The position numbers and the translations under genes are program-made. A stretch of DNA of 54,689 nucleotides from an unicellular cyanobacterium SU3 (GTDB taxonomy: Bacteria; Cyanobacteriota; Cyanobacteriia; Cyanobacteriales; Microcystaceae). Positions 8,489 to 17,707 of this stretch are shown one piece after another; position 1 is the stretch's first letter, and the number at the start of each line of letters is the position of its first letter. Where the stretch lies: contig NETF01000169.1 in the NCBI GenBank assembly GCA_002172675.1, positions 1 to 54,689 on the forward strand, in the 5' to 3' direction. Below the pieces are notes generated by a model. That model was not told the origin of the DNA. It did not search any database and saw only the letters and a list, made by a program, of their open reading frames with translations.

Positions 8489-10030
8489 TTATCCTAACGA
8501 TTGATATTTAGGCCGTCCTAAAGTGGTGATATAAATAACCGCTTCATCTTCAGGAATACCTAAAACTTCGTTAACTTGATCGTCAAAAAATCCTCCAATT
8601 CCACTTACCCCTAATTTAAGATGGATGGCTGCTAAATTTAATCGTTGTCCTAAATGTCCGGCATCTAAATGTAAATAACGATAAACGCGATCGCCGTATT
8701 TTTCCACTGCTTTTTTGAGATCGGCAGTATGAAAAATAATTGCCCCGGCATCTCGTCCTAAGTCTTGTCCTAAACACAAATAATGTAACTCACGGCGAAA
8801 ATTTTTAAAGCGAATTTGTCTTAATTCTTGTGCTTTGGGGGCATAATAATAACAGCCAGCTTCTAACCCTTCTACCCCAGAAACTGCTACAAAGGTTTCA
8901 ATTAAACTCAGGTCAAAATAGTCAGGATGTTGATCAAATCCTTGGGCTAAGTAATCTTGAGGTTGATAGGTAAAATGGAGTAAGGCTTTTAATTCGTCTA
9001 AGGTTAACTCCTCTCCTGTATAAGCACGAGTAGAACGTCGTTTTAAGATAGTTTTTTCTAAAGAATCTAGGTTATTGCCCCAGTCAACTGCTGCGGTTTC
9101 TGTAGAAACTTTTAAACAAAAAGGAAAATTATATTTATCTTCTAAATTGTTTTTTTCTCTGGTTATTTCTTTAACTGCATTTTCCTCTAATTCCTTAATT
9201 TCTGTGGCTTGATGGAAATAATATAATAAATCTCCATCGGACACTTGAGGATAATCTGTTTTTATATCGGAGGGTAACGCAGTGGGTTTAACTGTCTTGA
9301 CAGTTTCACTATTTTCTGCTAGCAAATCCGTCAGAGAAATAACAGAAATAACCCCTTCTTCTTCGGGATTAAAATAGAACATTTCATTGAGAAGATGATC
9401 CACAAAACCACCAATTAAATGGGGGCGATAATCGGTCATAGCACAAGCTAATTCAATGTTACCTAATAAATGCCCTGTATCGAGACAAATACGCCGATAA
9501 GCCCTGTCTTCATACCGCCAAGAAGATCGATAAAAGATAGCAGTTGTAACTATAACTAATTGATTATTTTCTAGGGCCCGATGAGATAAACAAGCTTGTT
9601 GTAAATTTTCCCAAACATCGCTATCCCAAAAATGTAATAAACTATGAGTTTGAGGCTGATAATTATAGAGTCCGGGGGGTAACAAAGGGGTTCCCCGAGA
9701 AATTAAGTAAACCTCTGCCGGATAAAGTCCACCGGCTGAAGGGGCAGCCCTTAAATACACAGGCGTTCCCATGGTGGGAATTTTAGCAGTTAGTCCATAA
9801 CTGCAACCAAACAGGCGAGAGAGTCGCCGCCATTGCAAGGCATGAGGAACATCGGGTAATTTAACCGATAAATAAGGAGTCAGATCGTAAGATTTGCCAA
9901 TTTTATATGCTTTAAAAGGAATAGGTTGTTTTGACCAATCGAGTCCTTTATTTTTACTAGCAATGGTTTGGGGATCGTACTTTGTCCGTTGATGATAATG
10001 GGTAGCGATGGAGTTTGACAAATCGGGCAT
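8489..10030 (-). CDS. SagB-type nitroreductase-fold dehydrogenase, tandem domains
   Basis: SagB-type proteins are FMN-dependent oxidoreductases. The best-known members oxidise azolines to azoles in peptide toxins, while many cyanobacterial copies have no known substrate. The 513 residues contain two nitroreductase-fold halves. The first is about 40-240 (YGLTAKIPTMG, APSAGGLYPAEVYLI, DTGHLLGNIELA). The second is about 315-513 (ILKRRSTRAYTGEELTLDEL, YLHLDAGHLGQRLNLAA, GIPEDEAVIYITTLGRP). No cyclodehydratase or precursor peptide gene is visible nearby, so a toxin-biosynthesis role is not supported here. It is transcribed away from psb30. Confidence 0.85.
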   Translation of the reverse strand: MPDLSNSIATHYHQRTKYDPQTIASKNKGLDWSKQPIPFKAYKIGKSYDLTPYLSVKLPDVPHALQWRRLSRLFGCSYGLTAKIPTMGTPVYLRAAPSAGGLYPAEVYLISRGTPLLPPGLYNYQPQTHSLLHFWDSDVWENLQQACLSHRALENNQLVIVTTAIFYRSSWRYEDRAYRRICLDTGHLLGNIELACAMTDYRPHLIGGFVDHLLNEMFYFNPEEEGVISVISLTDLLAENSETVKTVKPTALPSDIKTDYPQVSDGDLLYYFHQATEIKELEENAVKEITREKNNLEDKYNFPFCLKVSTETAAVDWGNNLDSLEKTILKRRSTRAYTGEELTLDELKALLHFTYQPQDYLAQGFDQHPDYFDLSLIETFVAVSGVEGLEAGCYYYAPKAQELRQIRFKNFRRELHYLCLGQDLGRDAGAIIFHTADLKKAVEKYGDRVYRYLHLDAGHLGQRLNLAAIHLKLGVSGIGGFFDDQVNEVLGIPEDEAVIYITTLGRPKYQSLG

Positions 10031-10161
10031 AAATATTCGTTGAGTCTTGATGCTTTTTTTTAATTTTAACCTGCTTCTATGGTAGGGTTATTCAAGCACT
10101 ATGGTTTTTTTGACCTTTTTGCCCTTAAATATTATTCATTGGGTAAATTTAGGAGAACATA

Positions 10162-10281
10162 ATGGAGTTATTAGCAGCCCTTAATTTAGAACCGATTTTT
10201 CAATTAGCTTTTGTTGGCTTGATCGTTATTGCTGGCCCTATCGTCATCGCTGTGTTGGCGTTTCGAGGTGGTGATCTCTAA
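10162..10281 (+). CDS. psb30: Photosystem II protein Psb30 (Ycf12)
   Basis: This is a 39-residue single-span membrane protein, starting [14 protein letters not shown] and ending [16 protein letters not shown]. The short N-terminus, one transmembrane helix containing GPIVI, and the RGG-L end match Psb30/Ycf12, a peripheral small subunit of photosystem II that stabilises the complex in strong light. An AGGAG at 10151-10155 lies at good distance from the ATG. It is monocistronic here, divergent from the SagB-type gene. It is shorter than usual ORF cut-offs and easily missed. Confidence 0.85.
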   Translation: MELLAALNLEPIFQLAFVGLIVIAGPIVIAVLAFRGGDL

Positions 10282-10405
10282 GATCATTTTTCTTGCTTTA
10301 ACTGAATGTTGCCAGATTTCTCTATGAGATTAACTTAGGGAAGTTTGGCTTTTTTATTGGGGATAGAGCGGTGCAGTGTTTAAAATTGACTAGAATCTTA
10401 AGACG

Positions 10406-10470
10406 GTAGGGTGGGCAAGTCAAAGACTTATCTAAACTAACTTCATCCTTGAAAACCTTGCCCACCCTAC
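10406..10470. repeat. GTAGGGTGGGCA-family element, copy 2 (65 bp, perfect 14-bp ends)
   Basis: The element begins GTAGGGTGGGCAAG and ends CTTGCCCACCCTAC, a perfect 14-bp terminal inverted repeat around 37 bases of unrelated sequence. It sits between psb30 and the two-component operon, downstream of both, where it could also act as a transcription terminator. Confidence 0.85.
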
Positions 10471-10492
10471 AAAATTCGTTGTTATTTTTTCT

Positions 10493-11866
10493 TTAGGAAC
10501 AGTCTCTTAGATTTGGTAACTTAACCATAAAAAGGCTTCCTTTCCCGACGGTACTTTTCACTTGAATTGTCCCCTGATGGGCAAGTACGAGTGCTTTGGC
10601 AATAGATAAACCTAGTCCTGACCCTCCTTTTTCCCTAGAACGGGCTTTATCAATGCGATAAAATCGTTCAAAAATATAAGGTAACTCTTTATTATCAATG
10701 CCTATTCCTGTGTCTTGAATTTGAATGACTGCACATTTATTATGTTGTTCTAAAATAATTTTGACTTGACCACCAATAGGAGTATATTGAATAGCATTAA
10801 TGACTAAATTAAATAATAAGCGATAAATTTGTTCAGTATTTCCTTTAATTTCTACAAGGTCTTTAACCTTAATTTGTGACGTTACAGTAATTTTTGATGA
10901 AACAGCTAAATAAGCGATCTCTTCTAACAAATCCTCAATTAAATCATTTAGACAAATTGTTTCTTGTTTTAAGGAATGATTAGCCGTAAGATTTAACTGC
11001 CAATCTAAACGAGATAGCATTAATAAATCTGATACTAAACTAGATAATCTTTTAGTTTGTCTGGCAACTGTTTCTAATGTGTTGATTGAATCATCTTTGG
11101 TTAAGTTGGGTATCATTAAAGTTGATTCTATGGTGGCTAAAATAGTAGCTAAAGGGGTTCTTAGTTCGTGGGCAGCATCTCCAGTAAATTGTTGAATTTG
11201 ATGATAAGATTTAGCGATGGGTTTCATGGCCATTCCTGTTAAAATCCAGGCCGAAATGCCAATTAAAATAATAGCTAGAGGAAATCCTAATAATAAGATT
11301 AACGCTACCATTTTCAAGTAATTATCAAAATCTTCAAGACTTCTAGAGACTTGTAAATAGCCCCAGTTTTCTCCTGTATTGGTGTGTAATAAATGAGATT
11401 GTTGTAAATAGCGTATTCCTTGATTATCTTTAACAATTATCTGTTTATCTGGCTGATTTTTTAAGGATAATCCTTCGGGATAGTTTCGACTATAAGCAAT
11501 TAAATGATGAGAAAGATCAAAAATTTGTAAGTAATATTGTCCATTGTCAATGGTTCCAATACGATAATTAGAAATATTATCTAAAGAAGGACAAGAAGCG
11601 TCAACAAGACATAAATTAGGAAAAAACTGTTCAACGTCGTCACTTAATTTTCCTGGAGTATCAAGAATAATCTCAAAGTTATCATGAAGGGTTCCTGCAA
11701 CGGTGGTTAATTCTTTTTCTACTGTGATACGATGAGCATGAATAATAGCTTCATATACCCCAAAACCAATAATTGTTAAAACTAAACTTATTCCACTAAT
11801 ATACCAACTTGCTAAACGCAATTTTGTCTGTTTAAATAATTTTGAATCATCAGGTTTGAACAACAT
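10493..11866 (-). CDS. Membrane sensor histidine kinase of a metal-response two-component system
   Basis: This 457-residue sensor has two transmembrane helices (about 22-42 and 187-212) flanking a periplasmic domain of some 140 residues. The dimerisation and phosphoacceptor domain carries His233 in FTGDAAHELRTPLATI. The ATP-binding domain has N (LLFNLVINAIQYTP), G1 (DTGIGI), F (YIFERFYR) and G2 (GGSGLGLSIAKAL) boxes. It ends 10 bp downstream of the response regulator, so both form one operon. The nearby pump, adaptor and cysteine-rich protein genes suggest metal sensing, similar to CopS or NrsS/RppB of Synechocystis. Sequence alone does not settle whether the metal is copper or nickel. Confidence 0.88.
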   Translation of the reverse strand: MLFKPDDSKLFKQTKLRLASWYISGISLVLTIIGFGVYEAIIHAHRITVEKELTTVAGTLHDNFEIILDTPGKLSDDVEQFFPNLCLVDASCPSLDNISNYRIGTIDNGQYYLQIFDLSHHLIAYSRNYPEGLSLKNQPDKQIIVKDNQGIRYLQQSHLLHTNTGENWGYLQVSRSLEDFDNYLKMVALILLLGFPLAIILIGISAWILTGMAMKPIAKSYHQIQQFTGDAAHELRTPLATILATIESTLMIPNLTKDDSINTLETVARQTKRLSSLVSDLLMLSRLDWQLNLTANHSLKQETICLNDLIEDLLEEIAYLAVSSKITVTSQIKVKDLVEIKGNTEQIYRLLFNLVINAIQYTPIGGQVKIILEQHNKCAVIQIQDTGIGIDNKELPYIFERFYRIDKARSREKGGSGLGLSIAKALVLAHQGTIQVKSTVGKGSLFMVKLPNLRDCS

Positions 11867-11876
11867 AAATAAACAA

Positions 11877-12572
11877 TTAATGATTAACTAAAAAACGATA
11901 ACCTAATCCATAGACAGTTTCAATACAATTATCTATACCCAATGGTTCTAGTTTACGCCTTAACAAGCGAACTTGTGCCGCAACTACATTACTCATTGGT
12001 TCATTCCCCCATTCCCAAAGTTGTGTTAAAATTTGGTCACGGGTCACAATTTGATTAGGATGTTTCATGAAGTATTCTAATAGTTGAAATTCTTTATTAG
12101 TTACAGATAGGGGCTTATTTTTACCTGTTTTATCTTGAAAGTAAATTGTATAGTTACTGTAGTCTAAAGTAATATTTCCTACTGTTAACTTTTGAGGATT
12201 AATAGTAGGAAAACGACGTTGTAACGCTCTTAATCTTGCTAATAACTCCGCCATTCCAAAGGGTTTCACTAAATAATCATCAGCACCGGCATCTAAACCA
12301 AGAACTTTATCTTCTTCTCTGTCTTTTGCGGTTAAAATTAGAATCGGTAAAGAACTGTTTTGTTGTCTAATTTTTTTGACTAAATCAATACCTGATATTT
12401 TCGGTAATAACCAATCAAAAATACCGATAGTATAAAGGTTTAAACCTATTTCTATTAAATCGTTCGCCTCTTGTCCATTTTGCGCCCAATCTACAATATA
12501 ATTATGTTGAATTAAAGCCCGTTTAATGGCATTGCCTAAGTCAGTTTCGTCTTCAACTAATAAAATACGCAT
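11877..12572 (-). CDS. OmpR-family response regulator of the metal-response system
   Basis: This is a 231-residue OmpR/PhoB-class regulator. The receiver domain has acidic residues E7/D8, phosphoacceptor D53 (GIFDWLLPKISG) and the conserved Lys in DYLVKPFG. The winged-helix effector domain occupies about 130-231 and ends with the typical TVYGLGYRFLV. It is the first gene of the operon with the sensor kinase. Regulators of this class bind direct repeats, and an ATTTCAT-N4-ATTTCAT repeat lies about 130 bp upstream of its own start and in two other promoters of the island. I infer that it controls them. It is CopR- or RppA/NrsR-like. Confidence 0.9.
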   Translation of the reverse strand: MRILLVEDETDLGNAIKRALIQHNYIVDWAQNGQEANDLIEIGLNLYTIGIFDWLLPKISGIDLVKKIRQQNSSLPILILTAKDREEDKVLGLDAGADDYLVKPFGMAELLARLRALQRRFPTINPQKLTVGNITLDYSNYTIYFQDKTGKNKPLSVTNKEFQLLEYFMKHPNQIVTRDQILTQLWEWGNEPMSNVVAAQVRLLRRKLEPLGIDNCIETVYGLGYRFLVNH

Positions 12573-12699
12573 AAATTTACTTTCAGTTTTTGATTTACTT
12601 AGTATTCTTATTTTAAATTACGAAGATTTAATAATAATGATAAATTTTAAAATTATTGAGTTAGTAAAAGTAGCAAAAATCATATTATAACAATCAATT

Positions 12700-12717
12700 A
12701 TGAAATCAGTATGAAAT
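12700..12717 (-). promoter_or_regulatory. Putative response-regulator operator, site 1 (upstream of regulator gene)
   Basis: On the plus strand the sequence is ATGAAAT CAGT ATGAAAT; on the minus strand it is ATTTCAT-N4-ATTTCAT, with repeat centres 11 bp apart, as expected for tandem OmpR-type binding on one DNA face. It lies in the divergent region between the regulator (minus) and the cysteine-rich protein gene (plus). Identical half-sites with the same spacing and orientation occur at 17708 and 21690. From memory, CopR of Synechocystis recognises a TTTCAT direct repeat, which would favour copper. Confidence 0.6.
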
Positions 12718-12742
12718 GCCATTGTATCAATAGTAAGAAATA

Positions 12743-12760
12743 TTCTTTCTACCGAAAGAA
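12743..12760. promoter_or_regulatory. Inverted repeat in the divergent control region
   Basis: A perfect inverted repeat, TTCTTTC-TACC-GAAAGAA, lies about 70 bp before the cysteine-rich protein gene and downstream of operator site 1. It could bind a dimeric regulator or form a small hairpin. A related arrangement (ATTTCTTT ... AAAGAAAT) lies beside the third operator at 21661-21689. Confidence 0.35.
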
Positions 12761-12828
12761 AGAAGAATGGCTTAGTATCAATTGTTACTATTACAGCATT
12801 GTAAATCGATAAATAATAGGAGTTTTCA

Positions 12829-13164
12829 ATGTTATTGGTTCACGAACAATATCAATCTAGTTTCGATATAGCCTTAAAATGTGCAGTTGAATGTGAACAT
12901 TGTGCTGAGGCTTGTATGGGTCAAACTGATATGGTTAAATGCGCTCGTACTTGTTTAGACTGTGCTGAAATTTGTCGTACTATTTCCACATATATAGTGC
13001 GTGGTTCTCGCTTTATTTCTGACTTAGCTAGAACGTGCGCTGAAATTTGTCAGGCTTGTGCTGATGAATGCAGTTCTCATGATATGAAACATTGCCAAAA
13101 GTGCGCTCAAGCTTGTCGTGACGCCGTAAAAGAATACAAAAATATTGCTGCTGTAGCTGCTTAA
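12829..13164 (+). CDS. Cysteine-rich four-helix copper-storage-like protein (DUF326/Csp)
   Basis: This 111-residue protein has 15 cysteines arranged as CxxxC/CxxC strings along four predicted helices (CAVECEHCAEAC, CARTCLDCAEIC, CAEICQACADEC, CQKCAQAC). This is the pattern of the DUF326/copper storage protein family, whose members hold many Cu(I) ions inside a four-helix bundle. There is no signal peptide, so it is probably cytosolic (Csp3-like). The ATG follows AGGAG. It is divergent from the two-component operon and carries operator site 1 in its upstream region. A strong 12-bp hairpin follows it. Metal identity is inferred from the family. Confidence 0.85.
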   Translation: MLLVHEQYQSSFDIALKCAVECEHCAEACMGQTDMVKCARTCLDCAEICRTISTYIVRGSRFISDLARTCAEICQACADECSSHDMKHCQKCAQACRDAVKEYKNIAAVAA

Positions 13165-13173
13165 AATAATCAA

Positions 13174-13209
13174 GCGGAGGCTAAAATTTTTTCTACATTT
13201 AGCCTCTGC
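13174..13209 (+). terminator. Strong hairpin between cysteine-rich protein and glutaredoxin fusion genes
   Basis: GCGGAGGCTAAA pairs with TTTAGCCTCTGC over 12 positions (one G-T) around a 12-base loop. A T-rich tract follows only some distance away (about 13218-13225). It may stop most transcription after the cysteine-rich gene, or protect its mRNA 3' end while allowing some read-through to the next gene. Confidence 0.5.
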
Positions 13210-13293
13210 AAACATATATTTTTGTCTATTAAGAATATTCTTGAACTGACAGCTTGTAGCAACACAGAAAAAGTAAAAAAAGTACAATAAATT

Positions 13294-14088
13294 ATGACTT
13301 CAACAACGACGAAACCGACAGTAAAGTTATATAGGATGTCCACTAGCGAACACGAATGTCCCTGGGGATTAAAAGCGGTCAATTTACTCCATGAAAAAGG
13401 GATTGACTTTGAAGACCATACACTAACATCAAAAGAAGAAATTGAAGCCTTCAAAGCTAAACACCAAGTCCAAACTACACCACAAATATTTTTCGGAGAA
13501 GAAAGAATCGGCGGTTATACCGACTTAGCAGAAAAATTAGAAGTAGAAGCAGAAGGGGCTGAATATTCTTATACTCCTGTTATTGCTATTTTCTCGACTG
13601 CTGGTTTAATGGCTTTAGCAACCTCAATGGGGATAACTGGGTTTATGGGTTTTTCTTTGTCTCTGTTGGCTTCACTCAAATTAATGGATATTGAAGCTTT
13701 TGCAGAAAGTTTCCAGAAATACGATTTAATTACTCAAAAAATCAAACCTTATGCCAAAATATATCCTTTTGCAGAATTAGCCATCGGACTTGGTTTTCTG
13801 TCGGGTGTTGCGCCTTTAGTGACAGGAGTGACTTCTTTATTTATTGGTGTCAGCGGTGGTATTTCAGTATTTAAAGCTGTTTATATCGATAAACTTGCTC
13901 TTAACTGTGCTTGTGTGGGGGGAAATTCTAAAGCACCTTTAGGCATTATTAGCTTTACTGAAAACGCAATTATGGCAATTATGGGTGCAGCACTTATTTT
14001 TTCTACTGTCACCCCAGAAACAGATTCAGCACAGTTGAAAGAAACTGAATCTAATAGAATTGTTCAATTACAAAACACTAAGAATTAA
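13294..14088 (+). CDS. Glutaredoxin-MauE-like membrane fusion protein
   Basis: The N-terminal 80 residues are a glutaredoxin domain. The active-site region reads HECPWGLK, so it has a single catalytic Cys where classical glutaredoxins have CPYC. TTPQIFF supplies the cis-proline loop, followed by GGYTDL. From about residue 95 there are four hydrophobic helices typical of MauE/DoxX-like membrane proteins, with a cysteine pair in LNCACVGG near the end of helix 3 or 4. MauE-type proteins take part in disulfide handling across the membrane. I infer a membrane thiol-redox protein accompanying the copper-storage-like protein, perhaps moving electrons or glutathione-linked thiols. It lies 130 bp downstream of that gene on the same strand. 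Confidence 0.8.
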   Translation: MTSTTTKPTVKLYRMSTSEHECPWGLKAVNLLHEKGIDFEDHTLTSKEEIEAFKAKHQVQTTPQIFFGEERIGGYTDLAEKLEVEAEGAEYSYTPVIAIFSTAGLMALATSMGITGFMGFSLSLLASLKLMDIEAFAESFQKYDLITQKIKPYAKIYPFAELAIGLGFLSGVAPLVTGVTSLFIGVSGGISVFKAVYIDKLALNCACVGGNSKAPLGIISFTENAIMAIMGAALIFSTVTPETDSAQLKETESNRIVQLQNTKN

Positions 14089-14493
14089 ACCGATTTTTCT
14101 GCTTTGTCTTGTTAGTTTTTTTCACTTTCAATATAAAGTTATCAATAAAAGTAGACATATTCAAATATTACTGTAGGGTGGGTAATGCCCACCTTACTTG
14201 GTTTTGAGATTTTATTAATATCCTAATCATAATACGTAATGCTATATTTCTTACCAAAGTTCTTCTCAATTAAACTTATATAATCTTTTATTTATTCAAT
14301 ATTCATCATTAATATTCCCTTGTGTAATTAACTTTAATTAGAAAATAATAAATCTAATTCATTATTATCACAAATATTTTAGTTAACACTTGCTTACCAT
14401 ATTATGATAATAATGGTTATAATGGTGATCAATTATTATTATTGCCTAAATAAAGACTAATTATTGATTTTTGTTCAATTTAATATTTTAAGA
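14089..14493. other. 405-bp AT-rich gap with one dispersed repeat
   Basis: This lies between the convergent glutaredoxin fusion and RND pump genes. Apart from the GTAGGGTGGGTA palindrome at 14173-14197 it is low-complexity AT-rich sequence, with no convincing ORF, RNA or promoter. Confidence 0.6.
14173..14197. repeat. GTAGGGTGGGCA-family palindromic repeat, copy 3
   Basis: GTAGGGTGGGTA / TGCCCACCTTAC is the same spacer-less palindrome as at 4201 with one base change. It lies between two convergent genes. Confidence 0.8.
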
Positions 14494-17400
14494 TTATGCT
14501 CTAATTTTATTCATTTTTTTCGTTAATTTTTTCAACCCTATTATAAAGTCATCCACGAAAGTATAAACCACAGGAATCACAATTAAAGTTAATAAAGTTG
14601 ATACCATTAACCCCCCTAAAATAACCGTAGCAATGGGGGAATAAGCATCCATTCCCGTCTCAGGATAAAATGCGAGTCTTACTACGACAATCATAGTGGT
14701 TAATGTGGTCATAAAAATGGCTTTTAATCTCACTGGTCCCGACTCTCGAATGGCCTGCATTCTGGGAACCCCTTCCTGTCGCTTGGTTAAAATTAATTCT
14801 AATAATAAAATGGCAGAAGATACAGCAATTCCTGATAAAATAATAATGCCTAAAATTGATACAGTAGATAAGGTTTGTTTGGCTAATAATAACGCCCCAA
14901 ATACTCCAACTAATTCTAAGGGAATAGACAGCATCATCACCAAAGGTTGAATAAATGAGCCAAATTGAATTACTAAAATAAGGTAGATTAAGACTAAAGA
15001 AACCACTAAACCTTTTAATAAACGATCGAATTCAATCATCATATCCGTCATATCCCCCATAGAGTCTAACCCATAACCAGGGGGAAAAGTAATCTCCTCT
15101 GCTGCTTGCATAGCCACCGCCATTGACAAATTCATCGAGGCAGGATTACGTTTACGATAGAAGCCATTGACATAAACCACCCGACGACCATTAACCCTCT
15201 CAACTAACGTCGGTCCCTGAGAAGGTTCTAACCTAGCTACCATCGATAAAGGTACTTGTTCCCCGTTAGAAGTGGTGATGTAAGTTGAAGCTAAATCTTG
15301 AAAATTTCCCCGATCTTGCTGATTATAGCGCACTAAGATGGTATTTTGCCGTAAATTAGGACGATTATAAAAAGTACGGGTATAACCCCCATTTAAAGCG
15401 TATTTTGCTTGTTCTGTCACCATTGCTAAACTTAACCCCAACTCTTGAGTCCGACGGCGATCAATTTTTAATTGATATTCTGGTTGGTTTAAACTAGAAC
15501 TTGTGTGTGCCATAACGATATCAGGATTATTTTTCGCAATATTTAGCACTTGTTGAGCTAACCCGTGTAAAATGTTCAAATCTTCTCCATAAACAGCAAT
15601 TTGTATGGGAGCAGCAGACGTTGCCATCACATCTACTCCCATCTCTTTCATTGCAATGCGTCGTATCCCTGGTATAGTTGCTTTAGCTTGCGTTTCTATT
15701 GCATCCATCACTTGCCAAATATCCCGTTGACGTTCCCCCAAGGGTTTGAGGGTGACTATCATGGATGCAGTGTTGACTCCACCCATGCTATAAGCACTAA
15801 AATACGTACTATTGCGGGTAAATTCAAAGCCTATTTCTGAGGAAACTTTGTCAATTTCTGGCTGTTCTAAGATAATAGTTTCAAATTGTTTGGCTGTTTC
15901 ATCGGTTCTTTGAAATGATACTCCAGGTTCTAACTCTATTGTTGCCATAAACTGTCCTGAGTCTCCTAATGGCATCATTTCTTGAGGAATAAATGGATAT
16001 AAGGCAAAGGCTAAAACAATAAACGCCCCTGCGATAGCTAAGGTAATTTCTCTATTTTTTAAACTAATATTTAATAACCAACCATAACCTTTTTCTAAAG
16101 CAATAAAGCCATAATGAAAAGGACTGAGTAACCATTGTAACCATGTTCTTTTTTTATTTTTAGTTTTACCTAGAGGTTTTAAGAAAAAAGCAGCCAACAG
16201 GGGAATTAATGTGATAGAAACTAACAACGATGAAATAAAAGCAAACACCATCGGATACACTAAACCCACAAACATTAAACCAGTTAACCCACCAGCTAAC
16301 ACTGTCGGTAATAAAGCAGCAATCATAGTACAACTGGCTGCTGCACTGGCTAAAAAAACCTCTCCTGTTCCTTCAATGGCTGCTTTTCTGGGGCTTTTTT
16401 CTAACTTTAAATGACGATCAATAGAATCAATTACAATGATAGAATCATCCACTAATTTTCCGATCGCCATCATCATTCCCACCAAAGTAGAGGAATTTAA
16501 AGACATAGAAATAGGGATAAAAGGAAGCATCGACAAACCCAAAGACATCGGGATAGAAATCATCACAATAGCCGTTGCTCGAAAATCTTCTAAAAAGACT
16601 AAAATAACAATCCCTGCCAACAAAACACTAATTAACAATTCCCCCGTAGTGCTATCTTTAATTAACTCCACTAAAAACGAATTATCATAAGCCTCTTGAA
16701 ATTCAATCCCTGGATATTGTGCCTCCATTTTAGTTAATTCTTTGCGTACCCTTTCTATTACTTTTGGGGAACTAGAATCTGGTTTTTGAATAATATTGAC
16801 TGCTAACGCTGACTGACCATTGTAACGATAACCACTGCGTTTCTCTTCATAAGTATCTTTAATCTCTGCCACATCCCGAATATAAACAATTCTACCTCCC
16901 ATCTCATAGAGGGGATAATCTTGCACCATTTGGGCATTTAACGCCCGATCATCCGCCCTAACTAGGATTTCCGTATCCCCCCTCGTTAAGACCCCTGCAC
17001 CCTCGCTAACGTTGTTTTTATCGATGGCATCTCGAACATCTAAAATGGATAACCCATAGGCCCCTAACTTTTGGCGATCAACAATAACCTGTAACTGTCG
17101 TCGATATCCCCCAAAAATAGACACCGCTTGCACATCCATCACTTGTGTCAGGCGATCAACTAAAGTATTATCAGCAAACTCTCGCAACTGTACCGAGTCC
17201 CATCCTTCCCCTTTCAAAGCTAAGGTCAAAACAGGACGATTTAAGGGATCGATGGGCAAAACCCAATAAGAACGGGTATTTATACCATCTAAGGGTAAAT
17301 CTCCTTCGGCTGCCTTCATCACGCTTTGGACTTCTTGCACTGCCGTATCAATATCCCCACCCCAAGCAAACTGAATGGTGACTAAAGACATATCCTGTTG

Positions 17401-17658
17401 AGAACTCGATCTCACAAACCTGACTCCATCGAGTACCGTCAACCGTTGTTCAATGGGTTTACTGATGTAGGTTTCGACTTCTGTGGGGGTTTGTCCCTCG
17501 GCCATAGTGATGATGGCCAACAGGGGACTTTGTACATAAGGCATCATCCGCACAGGGATAATGATAAGGGTAAGAATAGATAAAATGATCACCCCAATAT
17601 ATAGCGCAAGGGTAACAACAGGGTTACGAATGGACCACCGAGTGAGAAAGGTTTTCAT
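14494..17658 (-). CDS. RND-family efflux pump inner-membrane subunit
   Basis: This 1054-residue RND transporter is driven by the proton gradient and works with the periplasmic adaptor encoded upstream. It shows the family layout: a helix at 15-35, a large periplasmic loop (about 40-330), a helix bundle, a second loop (about 560-870) and a final helix bundle. The family segment GQTPTEVETYISKPIEQRL is present. In helix 4 the motif is AIGKLVDDSIIVID. It keeps the Asp-Asp pair of drug pumps (HAE type) and lacks the DFG...DG pattern of classical CzcA/CusA metal pumps. Helix 10 (LSGIAVSSAILLLE) lacks the HAE lysine. Substrate is therefore uncertain, and metal export is inferred from context and from operator site 2 upstream. 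Confidence 0.9.
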   Translation of the reverse strand: MKTFLTRWSIRNPVVTLALYIGVIILSILTLIIIPVRMMPYVQSPLLAIITMAEGQTPTEVETYISKPIEQRLTVLDGVRFVRSSSQQDMSLVTIQFAWGGDIDTAVQEVQSVMKAAEGDLPLDGINTRSYWVLPIDPLNRPVLTLALKGEGWDSVQLREFADNTLVDRLTQVMDVQAVSIFGGYRRQLQVIVDRQKLGAYGLSILDVRDAIDKNNVSEGAGVLTRGDTEILVRADDRALNAQMVQDYPLYEMGGRIVYIRDVAEIKDTYEEKRSGYRYNGQSALAVNIIQKPDSSSPKVIERVRKELTKMEAQYPGIEFQEAYDNSFLVELIKDSTTGELLISVLLAGIVILVFLEDFRATAIVMISIPMSLGLSMLPFIPISMSLNSSTLVGMMMAIGKLVDDSIIVIDSIDRHLKLEKSPRKAAIEGTGEVFLASAAASCTMIAALLPTVLAGGLTGLMFVGLVYPMVFAFISSLLVSITLIPLLAAFFLKPLGKTKNKKRTWLQWLLSPFHYGFIALEKGYGWLLNISLKNREITLAIAGAFIVLAFALYPFIPQEMMPLGDSGQFMATIELEPGVSFQRTDETAKQFETIILEQPEIDKVSSEIGFEFTRNSTYFSAYSMGGVNTASMIVTLKPLGERQRDIWQVMDAIETQAKATIPGIRRIAMKEMGVDVMATSAAPIQIAVYGEDLNILHGLAQQVLNIAKNNPDIVMAHTSSSLNQPEYQLKIDRRRTQELGLSLAMVTEQAKYALNGGYTRTFYNRPNLRQNTILVRYNQQDRGNFQDLASTYITTSNGEQVPLSMVARLEPSQGPTLVERVNGRRVVYVNGFYRKRNPASMNLSMAVAMQAAEEITFPPGYGLDSMGDMTDMMIEFDRLLKGLVVSLVLIYLILVIQFGSFIQPLVMMLSIPLELVGVFGALLLAKQTLSTVSILGIIILSGIAVSSAILLLELILTKRQEGVPRMQAIRESGPVRLKAIFMTTLTTMIVVVRLAFYPETGMDAYSPIATVILGGLMVSTLLTLIVIPVVYTFVDDFIIGLKKLTKKMNKIRA

Positions 17659-17707
17659 GAATAAAATCAGTCACAATTAACCATTATTAATAAGGTGACA
17701 GATAATT

